In this document: piece by piece, positions 46,010 to 54,849 of the stretch
Layout of the letters: every line of letters starts with the position of its first letter
Position numbering within the stretch: the stretch's first letter is position 1
Assembly (NCBI RefSeq): GCF_000731985.1
Contig: NZ_JNCS01000008.1
Location: forward strand, 83,174-147,173
Length of the DNA stretch: 64,000 nt
Origin: Natrinema altunense
GTDB lineage: Archaea; Halobacteriota; Halobacteria; Halobacteriales; Natrialbaceae
Reading direction: 5' to 3'
Translations under genes and position numbers: made by a program
Notes under the pieces: model-generated
What the model saw: the letters and a program-made list of their open reading frames with translations, nothing else
What the model was told of the DNA's origin: nothing
Database searches by the model: none

Positions 46010-46377
46010 TGCAGCGCCGTCAGTTCCTCGCAGCTGCGGCTGCCCTCGCCGCGCTCCCTCAAACGGCCAGCGGCGACTCGCCCGCTCCGCAGGAGATCGT
46101 CGAAGAACGGAGCGTGACCAACGACGGGACGTACTCACTCACGGACTGCGGTTCCGTTCTCGGCGGCCTCAACAATATCCTCGTCACGGCCGATATGAAC
46201 GACGGGCCGCTTGAAGTAGAAGGCGTCAACGAAGAAGGCGGCTGGAGCGGCGTCGGGCTCCGATGGACGTCCGGCCCCATCGAGGTCGGCACCGGCCTCG
46301 ACCTCGACGACGCCCGCGACCTCGCCGCCCGGCTAGTGGTTGCCGCTGATGCAGCGGAGGGGCAATTCGATGACTGA
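46009..46377 (+). CDS. Tat-like signal protein of the accessory patch, 122 residues
   Basis: The protein starts MQRRQFLAAAAALAALPQTASG, a twin-arginine-type signal with a short hydrophobic core, followed by a small acidic mature domain with WSGVGLRWTSGPIEVGTGLDLD. It lacks known motifs. Its ATG shares a base with the stop of the 37-residue frame, and its stop lies inside the start of the broken gene at 46370, so the three were likely one operon. Its codons are balanced for the genome. The family is unknown. Confidence 0.5.
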   Translation: MQRRQFLAAAAALAALPQTASGDSPAPQEIVEERSVTNDGTYSLTDCGSVLGGLNNILVTADMNDGPLEVEGVNEEGGWSGVGLRWTSGPIEVGTGLDLDDARDLAARLVVAADAAEGQFDD

Positions 46378-47007
46378 CGACCCTCGTGTGACGGCGCGCA
46401 TCGTCTATGGGCCGCCGAGAGGACCAGCGGAAGCAACAGCAGACGACGAAGTGGTACGTTCACGCCTACCTGCACGCTGATGACCCGACGGATCTCCCGC
46501 TCGGCGAGGACGTGCTGGAGGGCATCCAGTTCGGCGGAAAGCGCAACTACGGCTACGGTGAGGTCGAACTGAAGGACACGCAGATGGTCGACCTCGACGA
46601 ACTGGACCACTCGCGGCTCGAAGGTGCGGAGACATACCTCATCGAGTTGGTGATGCCGTTCGTGCTGAAGTCGGAGTACCCGGAGACGAACAACCGTCCT
46701 GTCCCGTGGTGATGGGCCGAGAACTGCGACGATCTCCGGTTCCACGAAGAGAAGATACTATAGTAGCAACTGAAACGATTGACACACTGATCGCAACGCC
46801 CTCGTGCGATCAGGTGTGCAATGACTTTCAGTTGCTACTATAGAGCAAGGCGAAGTGTTCGATCTCGTGACGGTGGACCACGGGCAGGTCGTGAAGTACC
46901 TCAGCGACCGCCCGGTCGAGACCGCAAAGAACGGCCTCACGCGGGTCGGATCGCACTCCCAATACGGCTTCGGCGAACTCCGAGTGAAACCGCTCGAGGA
47001 ACAGTAG
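46370..47007 (+). pseudogene. Broken gene with RAMP-like glycine motifs, inactivated three times
   Basis: Three reading frames make one sensible protein. MTDDPRVTARIVYG starts at 46370, overlapping the previous stop. After a likely 1-base insertion near 46417 the frame continues as RKQQQTTKWYVHAYL ... KSEYPETNNRPVPW, ending TGA at 46710-46712 between two Trp codons. WAENCDDLRFHEEKI follows, then an 85-bp palindromic element, then EQGEVFDLVTVDHGQV ... QYGFGELRVKPLEEQ and a final TAG at 47005-47007. Glycine pieces FGGKRNYGYGEVEL and SQYGFGELRV resemble the glycine loops of RAMP/Cas proteins, but a Cas role is not shown. Confidence 0.55.
46759..46843. mobile_element. 85-bp palindromic MITE-like element
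   Basis: The element begins CTATAGTAGCAACTGAAA and ends with its exact inverted copy, 18 bp perfect. Further in, the arms stay similar (GACACACTGATCGCA against a partner with one extra base) around a central ACGCCCTCG. There is no room for a protein. It sits inside the broken gene, and the flanking coding frame resumes on both sides. No target duplication could be read with confidence. It is probably mobilised by a transposase encoded elsewhere. A diverged relative lies at 62572-62645. Confidence 0.7.
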
Positions 47008-47146
47008 CATTCGCAGTGCAGACTGAATACAGAAATCGTATTACCAACAACTGCTAAGCGAGCGCGGCGCGAAGCAACACGGGACACGAACCGCTCTCGG
47101 TCGGGTCCCCTGTGTCGTCCCCCCACGAGGTCGAACATTCGGCAAG

Positions 47147-47153
47147 GTTATAC
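47147..47153 (+). promoter_or_regulatory. TATA box of priS
   Basis: GTTATAC lies about 28-34 bp before the ATG at 47181 and supports that start over the ATG at 47250 or upstream codons. Confidence 0.45.
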
Positions 47154-47180
47154 GCACCCATCCACGACTACCCGAGTCGT

Positions 47181-48356
47181 ATGGAGGAGCGAACGAGGGC
47201 CTATCTGCGGGGGCGATTCCGCGACCACTATCGACGGACGGAGATCACGCCGCCGCCCGCTGCCAACGAACGCGAGTGGGGGTACATCCCCTGGACCGAC
47301 GGACCGGACACGACGATGGTCCGCCACCGTTCGCTGCTCGAGTTGGGCGACCTCTCCGAATTCCTCGTTCGAAAGCGCCCGCGACACGTCTACTTCTCCG
47401 CGGGACGCTTTCGCGACCCCGGCGCGAGTTCGATGCACGAGAAAGAGTGGCAGTCCGCCGATCTCGTCTTCGACCTCGACGCCGACCACCTGCCCAGCGT
47501 GACGCTGGGCGAGGACAGCTACGGCGAGATGCTCGCGAAGTGCCAGGACGCCCTGCGTCGCCTGCTCGAGTTCCTCGAGAACGACTTCGCCTTCGAGGAC
47601 CTCGAGATCGTCTTCTCAGGCGGTCGCGGGTATCACGTCCACGTCCGGGACGAGAACGTCCTGCACTTAGAGCGGGAGCACCGCCGCGAGATCGTCGACT
47701 ACGTCCGCGGCATCGGCCTCGAGTTCGACGACTTGATCGAGACCGAGACGGTGGCCGGGTTAGGACGGAAGACCCCGACGGAACGGCGCACGCTCCGGAT
47801 CGAGGGCGGCTGGGGCGCTCGGACCCACGATCACTTCATGACGTTCGTCGACGAGTTGCTCGAACTCGAGGAAGACGCCGCTCTCGAGCGACTCCAGTCG
47901 TTCGACGGCATCGGCGAGGGGAAGGCCCGGGCCACGCTGAACGCGGCCCGCAACAATCGCGAGCAACTCGAGGCGGGCAACGTCACCGTCCACACCGCCG
48001 TCGCGCAGTTGGCCGAGCGGTTCACGAGCCTGGCCGTCGAGCGGGACAACGCGCCGATCGACGAACCGGTCACGACCGACACGAACCGACTCATCCGCCT
48101 CCCCGGCAGTCTCCACGGCGGAAGCGGGCTGAAAACGGTGCGACTCGAGCGCGACGAGATCGCCGACTTCGATCCGCTGGTCGACGCCGTCCCGGAGACG
48201 TTCGAGGGCCACGAGATCACCGTCGATGTCAGTGACGGCGGCGAGGTCGAACTCGGAGGAGACACCTTTACGGTCTCGGAGGGAGACCAGTCATTACCCG
48301 AGTACGTCGCCGTGTTCCTGATGGCACGCGGCCGCGCCGAGAAGGAGAAAGAATGA
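47181..48356 (+). CDS. priS: DNA primase small (catalytic) subunit PriS
   Basis: This 391-residue archaeo-eukaryotic primase has the catalytic acidic pair in LVFDLDADHLP and the HVYFSAGRF and GGRGYHVHV stretches. It makes RNA primers and, with PriL, can extend in DNA replication. The frame is open upstream to 47112, but MEERTRAYL at 47181 is right for the family and promoter. Its stop overlaps the GINS start by four bases, so replication proteins are made together. Confidence 0.94.
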   Translation: MEERTRAYLRGRFRDHYRRTEITPPPAANEREWGYIPWTDGPDTTMVRHRSLLELGDLSEFLVRKRPRHVYFSAGRFRDPGASSMHEKEWQSADLVFDLDADHLPSVTLGEDSYGEMLAKCQDALRRLLEFLENDFAFEDLEIVFSGGRGYHVHVRDENVLHLEREHRREIVDYVRGIGLEFDDLIETETVAGLGRKTPTERRTLRIEGGWGARTHDHFMTFVDELLELEEDAALERLQSFDGIGEGKARATLNAARNNREQLEAGNVTVHTAVAQLAERFTSLAVERDNAPIDEPVTTDTNRLIRLPGSLHGGSGLKTVRLERDEIADFDPLVDAVPETFEGHEITVDVSDGGEVELGGDTFTVSEGDQSLPEYVAVFLMARGRAEKEKE

Positions 48357-49318
48357 ATTTAGACGAACTGCGTTCGGTCCAGAGCAAGGAGCGCCAGAAG
48401 GACAGCCTCCAGAACCTGCGCCCGTCCTTCTATCAGGAGGTCGGCGAGTACATCGCCGATCTCGAGGACGAACGCGACCGCGTCGCCGAGCGGGCTGACG
48501 ACCCCTTTTCCTCGCCCGAAGTCAGTCGCCTGACCGACGAGATCGAGACCGCCAAGGACGTCGTCGAGGCGATCTACGAGCGTCGGATGGGGAAACTCGT
48601 CAAACAGGCCAGTCTCGCGGCGGCCGGAATGCCGGCCGACGACGAGGGCCTAACTGCCGAGGAAGGCGATCTGTTCGACGATCTCGTCGAACGCATCGGC
48701 TCGAACAAGAGCCGCGTCCTCGACGTTCTCGAGGGCGTCGAGGAACCGGTCACCGAGACGGACGCCGGCGCTGGCTCGCCGCCCGCGTCCGATGTGCCGC
48801 CGACCGCCGACGCCGGCGCTCCCGAGTCGCGGGCCGAGACTCGGCCGACCGGTGACGCGACCGCGGACGACGCACCGCCGGCACCGCCCGACGCACCGTC
48901 GCCGGCCGTCGACCCTGCGGCAGACGTGGCCGCGGACGCGGCCGACTCGAGCGGCGTCTCCCCCGCAGACGTCATGGGCGGGGCCGAGCCGTCGGTCGGA
49001 GCGACTGACGGAACGGGGGCGGATCGAACCGACGGCACCGGCCCGGCGGACCAGCCACCGGGTGCGGCGTCCGATTCCGGTGCCGACCGTCCCGTCGACT
49101 CGCCGGCCGCGGACGCCGATGCCGCGCCGGCGACCGACGAGGGTCGGGACGCGGCCGCCGGGATCGATCGCACGACCGTTCGGATCACCAGCGATATCGG
49201 TTCCATTCTCGGCGTCGACGATCGGGAGTATACCCTGACGAGCGACGATGTCGTCACGCTGCCGGAGCAAAACGCGGCCCCCCTCATCGATCGAGAGGCC
49301 GCCGAACGGCTCGAGTAA
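48353..49318 (+). CDS. GINS family replication complex subunit with acidic linker
   Basis: This 321-residue protein has an N-terminal helical A domain (about 1-125) with MNLDELRSVQSKERQ and LRPSFYQEVGEYIADLE, and a small B domain at the end (about 270-321) with TVRITSDIGSILGVDDREYTL. Between them is about 140 residues of Asp/Ala/Pro-rich, probably disordered linker. GINS binds MCM and primase at the replication fork. The start overlaps the priS stop. Haloarchaea usually carry a single GINS of this (Gins51) type. Confidence 0.85.
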   Translation: MNLDELRSVQSKERQKDSLQNLRPSFYQEVGEYIADLEDERDRVAERADDPFSSPEVSRLTDEIETAKDVVEAIYERRMGKLVKQASLAAAGMPADDEGLTAEEGDLFDDLVERIGSNKSRVLDVLEGVEEPVTETDAGAGSPPASDVPPTADAGAPESRAETRPTGDATADDAPPAPPDAPSPAVDPAADVAADAADSSGVSPADVMGGAEPSVGATDGTGADRTDGTGPADQPPGAASDSGADRPVDSPAADADAAPATDEGRDAAAGIDRTTVRITSDIGSILGVDDREYTLTSDDVVTLPEQNAAPLIDREAAERLE

Positions 49319-49370
49319 CCCGCTTTCGGTACTCTCTCTTTTCGCCGTCGGTCGCCGCCGTGTGAAATCG

Positions 49371-49380
49371 TAACGTATAC
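49371..49380 (+). promoter_or_regulatory. TATA-like box of the peroxiredoxin gene
   Basis: TAACGTATAC lies about 25-34 bp before the ATG at 49405. Confidence 0.35.
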
Positions 49381-49404
49381 ACGACGGGTCGCTAACTCGG
49401 ATGC

Positions 49405-49878
49405 ATGCTCGACGTCGGCGACGAAGCACCGGAGTTCGAACTGCAAAACCAACACGGCGAGACGGTACGCCGCTCCGATTTCGAAGGGCAACGGCTCGTC
49501 GTCTACTTCTATCCGCGGGCCAACACGGACGGCTGTACGACCGAAGCCTGCGGATTCAACGATACGCTCCCGCAATTCGAGGCCCACGATGTCGCGGTCG
49601 TCGGTATCAGCGACGACCCCGTCGACGACATCGCCGACTTCGCGGCCGACTACGACCTCGAGTTCGACCTGTTGTCGGACGAGTTCGGTGAGGTCGCGAC
49701 GCTGTACGATTCGTACGGCGAGAAACAGATGTTCGGCAATACGTTCGACGGCGTCTTTCGGAATACCTACGTCGTCGGGCCGGACGGACGCATCGAGGCG
49801 GCCTACGAGGGCGTCTCGCCGGACGGGCACGCCGACACGGTGCTCGCCGACCTCGTGCCGGCGGATGTCACCCACTGA
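49405..49878 (+). CDS. bcp: Peroxiredoxin, BCP type
   Basis: This 157-residue thiol peroxidase has FYPRANTDGCTTEACGF, with peroxidatic Cys44 and, five residues on, Cys49 as a likely resolving Cys, as in E. coli BCP. It reduces hydrogen peroxide and lipid peroxides with thioredoxin-like reductants in the cytosol. It is downstream of GINS, 86 bp away, with its own promoter-like box. Confidence 0.93.
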   Translation: MLDVGDEAPEFELQNQHGETVRRSDFEGQRLVVYFYPRANTDGCTTEACGFNDTLPQFEAHDVAVVGISDDPVDDIADFAADYDLEFDLLSDEFGEVATLYDSYGEKQMFGNTFDGVFRNTYVVGPDGRIEAAYEGVSPDGHADTVLADLVPADVTH

Positions 49879-49918
49879 CGCGGGCAACGGCAGGGACGCG
49901 TGACCGCGGCGGGCGACC

Positions 49919-52180
49919 TTACTGGAAGGTGCGTCCGAGCTGCTCGTCCTGTCCGGGCTCGGCCTGCTGGAACTCGTCCTCGAGTTCCTCGTACTGCTCG
50001 CGGGTGTCGGGGGAGACGCTCGGGTTGACCTCCTCGAGCGCGTGCTCGAAGTGTTGCTTGCCGATGCGGACGTTGCCGATGGTGTCGTCCATTTCCTCGG
50101 GCTCGACCGAGTTGATGAACTCGCGGCTGGCGGCCATCGAGGCCTCGCGGCAGACCGCTTCGATGTCGGCACCGACGTAGCCCTCCGTCTCGCCCGCGAG
50201 CCACTCGAGGTCGACCGATTCGGCCAGCGGCTTGTTGCGGGTGTGGACCTCGAAGATCGCCTTGCGGGCGTCCTCGTCGGGGACCGGCACGTGGACGTGC
50301 CGGTCGAGGCGACCCGGACGGAGCAGGGCGCTGTCGATCAGATCCGGCCGGTTGGTGGTGGCGATCACGACGACATCCTCGAGTTCCTCGAGCCCGTCGA
50401 GTTCCGTTAGGAGCTGTGAGACGACGCGTTCGCCGACGCCGGAATCACCCTGACGCTGGCCGCGTTCGCCCGCGATCGAGTCGATCTCGTCGAAGAAGAT
50501 CACGGTCGGAGCGTTCGACCGAGCCTTCTCGAAGACTTCGCGGACGCCCTTCTCGGACTCGCCGACGTACTTGTTCAGCAGTTCGGGACCCTTGATCGAG
50601 ATGAAGTTCGACTGGGCCTCGTTGGCGACGGCCTTCGCGAGCAGGGTCTTCCCCGTGCCCGGCGGGCCGTACATGAGCACGCCCTTGGCGGCCTGCATGT
50701 CCATCTGCTCGAACACCTCGGGGTAGTCAAGCGGCCACTGGATCGTCTCGCGAAGCTGCTCTTTGGTGTCGCCCAGTCCGCCGACATCGTTCCACGTGAC
50801 GTCGGGAACCTCGACGAAGACCTCGCGCATCGCGGAGGGCTGGATACCCTTGAGCGCCTCCTTGAAGTCCCGCTCGCTCACTTCCAGCGAATCGAGGACG
50901 TCGGCGTCGATCTCCTCGGACTCGAGGTCGAGTTCGGGGCGGATACGACGGAGCGCGTTCATCGCGCTCTCGCGGGCCAGCGACTCGAGGTCGGCTCCGA
51001 CGAAGCCGTGCGTACTCTCGGCGTACTGATCGAGGTCGATCTCCTCGTCCAGGGGCATACCGCGGGTGTGGACCTGCAGGATCTCCTTGCGGCCCTCCTT
51101 GTCGGGGACGCCGATCTCGATCTCGCGGTCGAAGCGACCGCCGCGCCGGAGCGCGGGATCGATCGCGTCGACGCGGTTGGTCGCGGCGATGACCGTCACC
51201 CGGCCCCGTTCCTCGAGGCCGTCCATCAGCGAGAGGAGCTGGGCGACGACGCGTCGTTCGACGTCACCGCCGGCTTCCTCGCGCTTGGCCGCGATGGAGT
51301 CGAGTTCGTCGATGAAGATGATCGAGGGGGCGTTCTCCTCGGCCTCCTCGAAGACCTCGCGGAGCTGTTCCTCGGACTCGCCGTAGTACTTCGACATGAT
51401 CTCCGGTCCGGAGATCGTCTCGAAGTTGGCGTCGATCTCGTTGGCGACGGCCTTGGCCATCAGGGTCTTCCCCGTGCCCGGCGGACCGTGCAGGAGGACG
51501 CCCTTCGGCGGCTCGATCCCCAGCTGCTGGAACAGCTCGGGGTGGCGCATCGGCAACTCGATCATCTCGCGGACCTGGTCGAGTTCGTCGTCCAGACCAC
51601 CGATGTCCTCGTAGGCGACGTTCGGGACGCCCTCCGCGGACGCGCCGCCGCCGGACTGGACCTGTTCGGCGGGGGTCTCGGAGATCTCGATGCTCGTCGA
51701 GTCCGTGATGACGACGGTGCCCGACGGCGAGGTGCTCGCGATCTTCAGCGGCACCGACTGGCCGGAGCTGGCCATCGGGCCGAACGAGAGCGAGAACGGA
51801 ACCGTCTGGCCCTCGGTGACGGCCTGGCCCGAAAGCTTGTCGCGGACGAGCGGGCCGATGTCACCGCGAATGCGGAGGTTCTGCGGGAGCGCGACGGTGA
51901 CCGATTTCGCGGGTTTGACGTCCGCGGGTTCGATCGTGACGTTGTCGTCGATCCCGACGTCGGCCTCCTGTCGCAGGCGGCCGTCGATACGGACGATGCC
52001 GCGTCCCTCGTCTTCGGGGTAGCCGGGCCAGACGCGCGCGACGGCCTGGCCGTCGCCCGAGCCCGTGATGACGATGTAATCCCCGTTCTCGAGGTCGAGT
52101 TCGTTCATCGATACGCGGTCGATCGCGGCCAGTCCGCGACCGGCGTCTTTCTGTTTGAGTGGTTTGACGGTGAGTTTCAT
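49919..52180 (-). CDS. cdc48: AAA ATPase Cdc48/VCP
   Basis: This 753-residue protein has the N domain (about 1-185), then D1 with Walker A GPPGTGKT near 230 and Walker [11 protein letters not shown], and D2 with a second GPPGTGKT and [12 protein letters not shown]. The second half ends with an acidic tail. It forms hexameric unfoldases that feed proteins to the proteasome. The ATG overlaps the stop of a small Hsp20-like gene by four bases (52177-52180), so the two are coupled. Confidence 0.95.
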   Translation of the reverse strand: MKLTVKPLKQKDAGRGLAAIDRVSMNELDLENGDYIVITGSGDGQAVARVWPGYPEDEGRGIVRIDGRLRQEADVGIDDNVTIEPADVKPAKSVTVALPQNLRIRGDIGPLVRDKLSGQAVTEGQTVPFSLSFGPMASSGQSVPLKIASTSPSGTVVITDSTSIEISETPAEQVQSGGGASAEGVPNVAYEDIGGLDDELDQVREMIELPMRHPELFQQLGIEPPKGVLLHGPPGTGKTLMAKAVANEIDANFETISGPEIMSKYYGESEEQLREVFEEAEENAPSIIFIDELDSIAAKREEAGGDVERRVVAQLLSLMDGLEERGRVTVIAATNRVDAIDPALRRGGRFDREIEIGVPDKEGRKEILQVHTRGMPLDEEIDLDQYAESTHGFVGADLESLARESAMNALRRIRPELDLESEEIDADVLDSLEVSERDFKEALKGIQPSAMREVFVEVPDVTWNDVGGLGDTKEQLRETIQWPLDYPEVFEQMDMQAAKGVLMYGPPGTGKTLLAKAVANEAQSNFISIKGPELLNKYVGESEKGVREVFEKARSNAPTVIFFDEIDSIAGERGQRQGDSGVGERVVSQLLTELDGLEELEDVVVIATTNRPDLIDSALLRPGRLDRHVHVPVPDEDARKAIFEVHTRNKPLAESVDLEWLAGETEGYVGADIEAVCREASMAASREFINSVEPEEMDDTIGNVRIGKQHFEHALEEVNPSVSPDTREQYEELEDEFQQAEPGQDEQLGRTFQ

Positions 52181-52425
52181 AGGTTCTCCTCCAGTTCGAC
52201 AGTGAGAACGCCGTTTTTCATAAACGTGTGCGGGTTCGTGGCGCCTGCGGGGAGTTCGATCTCGTACTGGTCGTCGGCGAGGACGACGATGACCGTGCCG
52301 TCGACGACGTCGACCGATGCGTCGGCCTGTTCGGTACCGAAGTCGACAGCCATCACCGTGCTGTCGTCGTAGTCGTACCGACGGGCTACCTGCCCCTCCT
52401 CCGGGGTGAATTGGTCGAGAGTCAT
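52177..52425 (-). CDS. Small Hsp20-like protein coupled to Cdc48
   Basis: This 82-residue protein has beta-strand segments [34 protein letters not shown] and the end VLTVELEE, like the alpha-crystallin/Hsp20 core. The classical IxV tail is not present. It precedes cdc48 and overlaps its start, which hints at an adaptor or holdase for the unfoldase, an inference. Confidence 0.6.
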   Translation of the reverse strand: MTLDQFTPEEGQVARRYDYDDSTVMAVDFGTEQADASVDVVDGTVIVVLADDQYEIELPAGATNPHTFMKNGVLTVELEENL

Positions 52426-52626
52426 GCTGTAACTAACCCAAGGTAAGCACTGCTACTATTTAAACCCTTCGCCGAATAATCGCATGACGGCGAAAGGGGT
52501 ATCGATGAAGTGCTTGTTCGCAGTTCACGGCGAACCCTCGACGCGTATGCTCGCGTCGACCGGGACGGGTGGCGAGAGGGCGGACGGAACGAAGTCCCGT
52601 TGCCGGCGGTCGCCGTCGAATCGAGT

Positions 52627-52632
52627 CTTTAT
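52627..52632 (+). promoter_or_regulatory. TATA box of the alpha/beta hydrolase gene
   Basis: CTTTAT lies about 27 bp before the ATG at 52658, the start used here. Confidence 0.5.
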
Positions 52633-52657
52633 GCCCGTCCCCGGTGTTGCGTTGCGT

Positions 52658-53449
52658 ATGGAAACAGTAACGCACCACGGTCGAGAGACGGCATACGATG
52701 TCGTCGACCGAGGCGGGGATGGACCGCCGATCTGTTTCGTCCACGGGAGCGGCGGATCGAGCGATATCTGGGCGGGCCAGCAGTCGCTGGCGACCTCCCA
52801 TCCGATCGTCACGATGGATCTCAGCGGCCACGGCGACTCGGACGACATCGACGCGAGCGCCGGCTACTCGGCGCTGTCGGCCTACGCCGACGACGTGCTG
52901 GCCGTCGTCGACGCGACGGGTTCGAAACTCCTCGTCGGCAACTCGCTTGGCGGTGCCGTCGTCCTCCAGATCCTGCTCGAGCGTGAGTACGACCCCGAAG
53001 CGGCCGTGCTGACGGGAACCGGTGCGCGACTCGGCGTGCTCGAGGACCTGTTGACCTGGCTCGAGTCCGACTTCCAGCGGGCGGTCGAGTTCCTGCACGG
53101 TCCGGACCGGCTCTTTCACGACCCCGATCCGGCGCTCCGGGAGCGATCGATGGAACGAATGCACGAGACCGGACGGGCGGTCACGAACCGTGACTTCTTG
53201 ACCTGCCACGGGTTCGACGTCCGCGACCGCGTCGCCGAGATCGAGACCCCGACGCTCGCGGTGTACGGGGAGTACGACCAGCTGACGCCGCCGTGGTTCC
53301 ACGAGTATCTCGCGGACGAAATCGACGGGGCCAGCCTCGGCGAGATCGAGGACGCCGCCCATCTGGCGATGGCCGAGCAGCCCGCTGCGTTCAACGGCGT
53401 CGTCGAGGACTTTCTGGCGGGGATCGCCGACGATCGAAACGGAGACTGA
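52658..53449 (+). CDS. Alpha/beta hydrolase
   Basis: This 263-residue protein has the oxyanion region FVHGSGGSS, the nucleophile elbow VGNSLGG with Ser near residue 87, a likely catalytic Asp in YGEYDQLTPP and the catalytic His in EDAAHLAMAEQP. The substrate is unknown; ester or amide hydrolysis is the usual family role. The frame is open upstream to 52484, but a TATA box supports MET at 52658. Confidence 0.88.
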   Translation: METVTHHGRETAYDVVDRGGDGPPICFVHGSGGSSDIWAGQQSLATSHPIVTMDLSGHGDSDDIDASAGYSALSAYADDVLAVVDATGSKLLVGNSLGGAVVLQILLEREYDPEAAVLTGTGARLGVLEDLLTWLESDFQRAVEFLHGPDRLFHDPDPALRERSMERMHETGRAVTNRDFLTCHGFDVRDRVAEIETPTLAVYGEYDQLTPPWFHEYLADEIDGASLGEIEDAAHLAMAEQPAAFNGVVEDFLAGIADDRNGD

Positions 53450-53642
53450 GACTGCGACGCGGCGAAAACGGTCGCCGCGATGGTCCCCGAGCGGACGGCG
53501 CTCTCCCGTCCCCCGTGCCGCCCGGGAGACGAGCGAGTCCGTGGTCGCAATGATCTACGCGCTGATACCGCGCCGCCGATCTCGAGGCGGGTGCTACGCC
53601 ATCGTCTCGAGGGGATCGGTCGGGGACTCGACCGGCGGCCGC

Positions 53643-54455
53643 TCAATAGATGTCCTCGAGGTCGCTCTCCTCGTGGCTGTGTTCGTCGGCGGGGAACTCG
53701 CCGGACTCGACAGCCGAGACGTACGCTCCGATCGCGGACTCCATCTCCCCGCGGACGTCGCCGAACTGCTTCGAGAACGAGGGGGACCACTCGCTGAGGC
53801 CGATCGCGTCGTCGACCACGAGCACCTGCCCGTCGCAGTCCGGCCCGGCACCGATCCCGATCGTCGGGATATCTAGCGCCGCCGTTACGTCCGCCGCGAG
53901 GTTCGACGGGACGTGTTCCAGGACCAGCGAGAACGCGCCGGCGTCCTCGTGGGCCGTGGCCAGGTCGAGGATGCGTTCCGCGGCCTCCTGATCCGTCCCC
54001 TGACGGGGATAGCCGCCGTACTGGTTGACGTGCTGGGGCGTCAGTCCCAGATGGGCCATCACCGGAATCCCGAGTTGGACCAGTTTCTCCGTGAGATCGA
54101 CGGTGTGGGGTCCACACTCGAGTTTGACCGCGTGGGCGTCTTCCTCCTTGAGCATCCGGCCCGCGTTCTCGAGGCTCGCCGCCTCGTCGACGCCGACCGA
54201 GAGGAACGGCATGTCGGCGACGACGAGGGCGTCGTCGGTCGCGCGAGCGACCGCACCGGTGTGCCGAGCCATGTCGTCGACGGTCACCGGGAGGGTGGTT
54301 TCGTAGCCCAAACTGGCGTTTCCGAGGCTGTCACCGACGAGAATCACGTCGACGCCGGCCTCGTCGACGATCGACGCCGTTGGCGCGTCGTAGGCCGTCA
54401 GCATCGTGATTGGTTCATCGCCAGCCTTCGCTCGGAGATCCCGTACGCTAGGCAT
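53643..54455 (-). CDS. panB: 3-methyl-2-oxobutanoate hydroxymethyltransferase PanB
   Basis: This 270-residue enzyme adds a hydroxymethyl group from methylene-folate to ketoisovalerate, the first step towards pantothenate and CoA. It has ITMLTAYDAPTASI, DVILVGDSLGN and the active-site segment FSLVLEHVPSNLA. The ATG at 54455 is preferred because a GTTTAATC box (54477-54484) lies about 24 bp upstream; an ATG at 54476 would overlap it. In archaea the later steps use pantoate kinase and phosphopantothenate synthetase. Confidence 0.93.
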   Translation of the reverse strand: MPSVRDLRAKAGDEPITMLTAYDAPTASIVDEAGVDVILVGDSLGNASLGYETTLPVTVDDMARHTGAVARATDDALVVADMPFLSVGVDEAASLENAGRMLKEEDAHAVKLECGPHTVDLTEKLVQLGIPVMAHLGLTPQHVNQYGGYPRQGTDQEAAERILDLATAHEDAGAFSLVLEHVPSNLAADVTAALDIPTIGIGAGPDCDGQVLVVDDAIGLSEWSPSFSKQFGDVRGEMESAIGAYVSAVESGEFPADEHSHEESDLEDIY

Positions 54456-54476
54456 ACCCACAGATTGGGTGCCCAC

Positions 54477-54484
54477 GATTAAAC
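54477..54484 (-). promoter_or_regulatory. TATA box of panB
   Basis: GTTTAATC on the minus strand lies about 24 bp before the ATG at 54455 and decides against the ATG at 54476. Confidence 0.5.
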
Positions 54485-54554
54485 GTCGTTGTTCTTCGGC
54501 GATGACCCGGCGTCTCGACAGCCCTCGTGCCCGCCGTCGGGCACACCCGGCGCG

Positions 54555-54560
54555 CTTAAG
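54555..54560 (+). promoter_or_regulatory. TATA box of the small membrane protein gene
   Basis: CTTAAG lies about 25 bp before the GTG at 54585 and supports leaderless GTG initiation. Confidence 0.5.
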
Positions 54561-54584
54561 AGGGACCGGTCGTCATACTCACGC

Positions 54585-54818
54585 GTGCCTGAACGCGTCG
54601 AAACGACCACGCCGGACGGAGTCGATTACGGCTGGGTGATGCAGACGACGTTCGTCGCCACCATCCTCGTCGGAGCGCCGCTGGTCGCCGTCCTGTCGGC
54701 GACCACGCCGCTCCCCACGTGGGCCGACCGCGTCGAGTTCGCGATCCGGGTCGGCGCTCCCGTCTGGTTAGTCACGTCGATCGTCGTCTTTGCGTACGCC
54801 AGACGAAACCAGACGTAG
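54585..54818 (+). CDS. Small 2-TM membrane protein, DUF5822-like
   Basis: This 77-residue protein starts on GTG (PERVETTTPDGVDYGWVMQ) and has two hydrophobic segments, about 19-41 and 53-72. It matches a short haloarchaeal family that I recall as DUF5822, with the conserved GVDYGWVMQ stretch. The role is unknown. A TATA box 25 bp upstream supports the GTG start. Confidence 0.75.
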   Translation: MPERVETTTPDGVDYGWVMQTTFVATILVGAPLVAVLSATTPLPTWADRVEFAIRVGAPVWLVTSIVVFAYARRNQT

Positions 54819-54849
54819 CCGACTCGAGTACCCGAGCGGGGGTTCGGGG

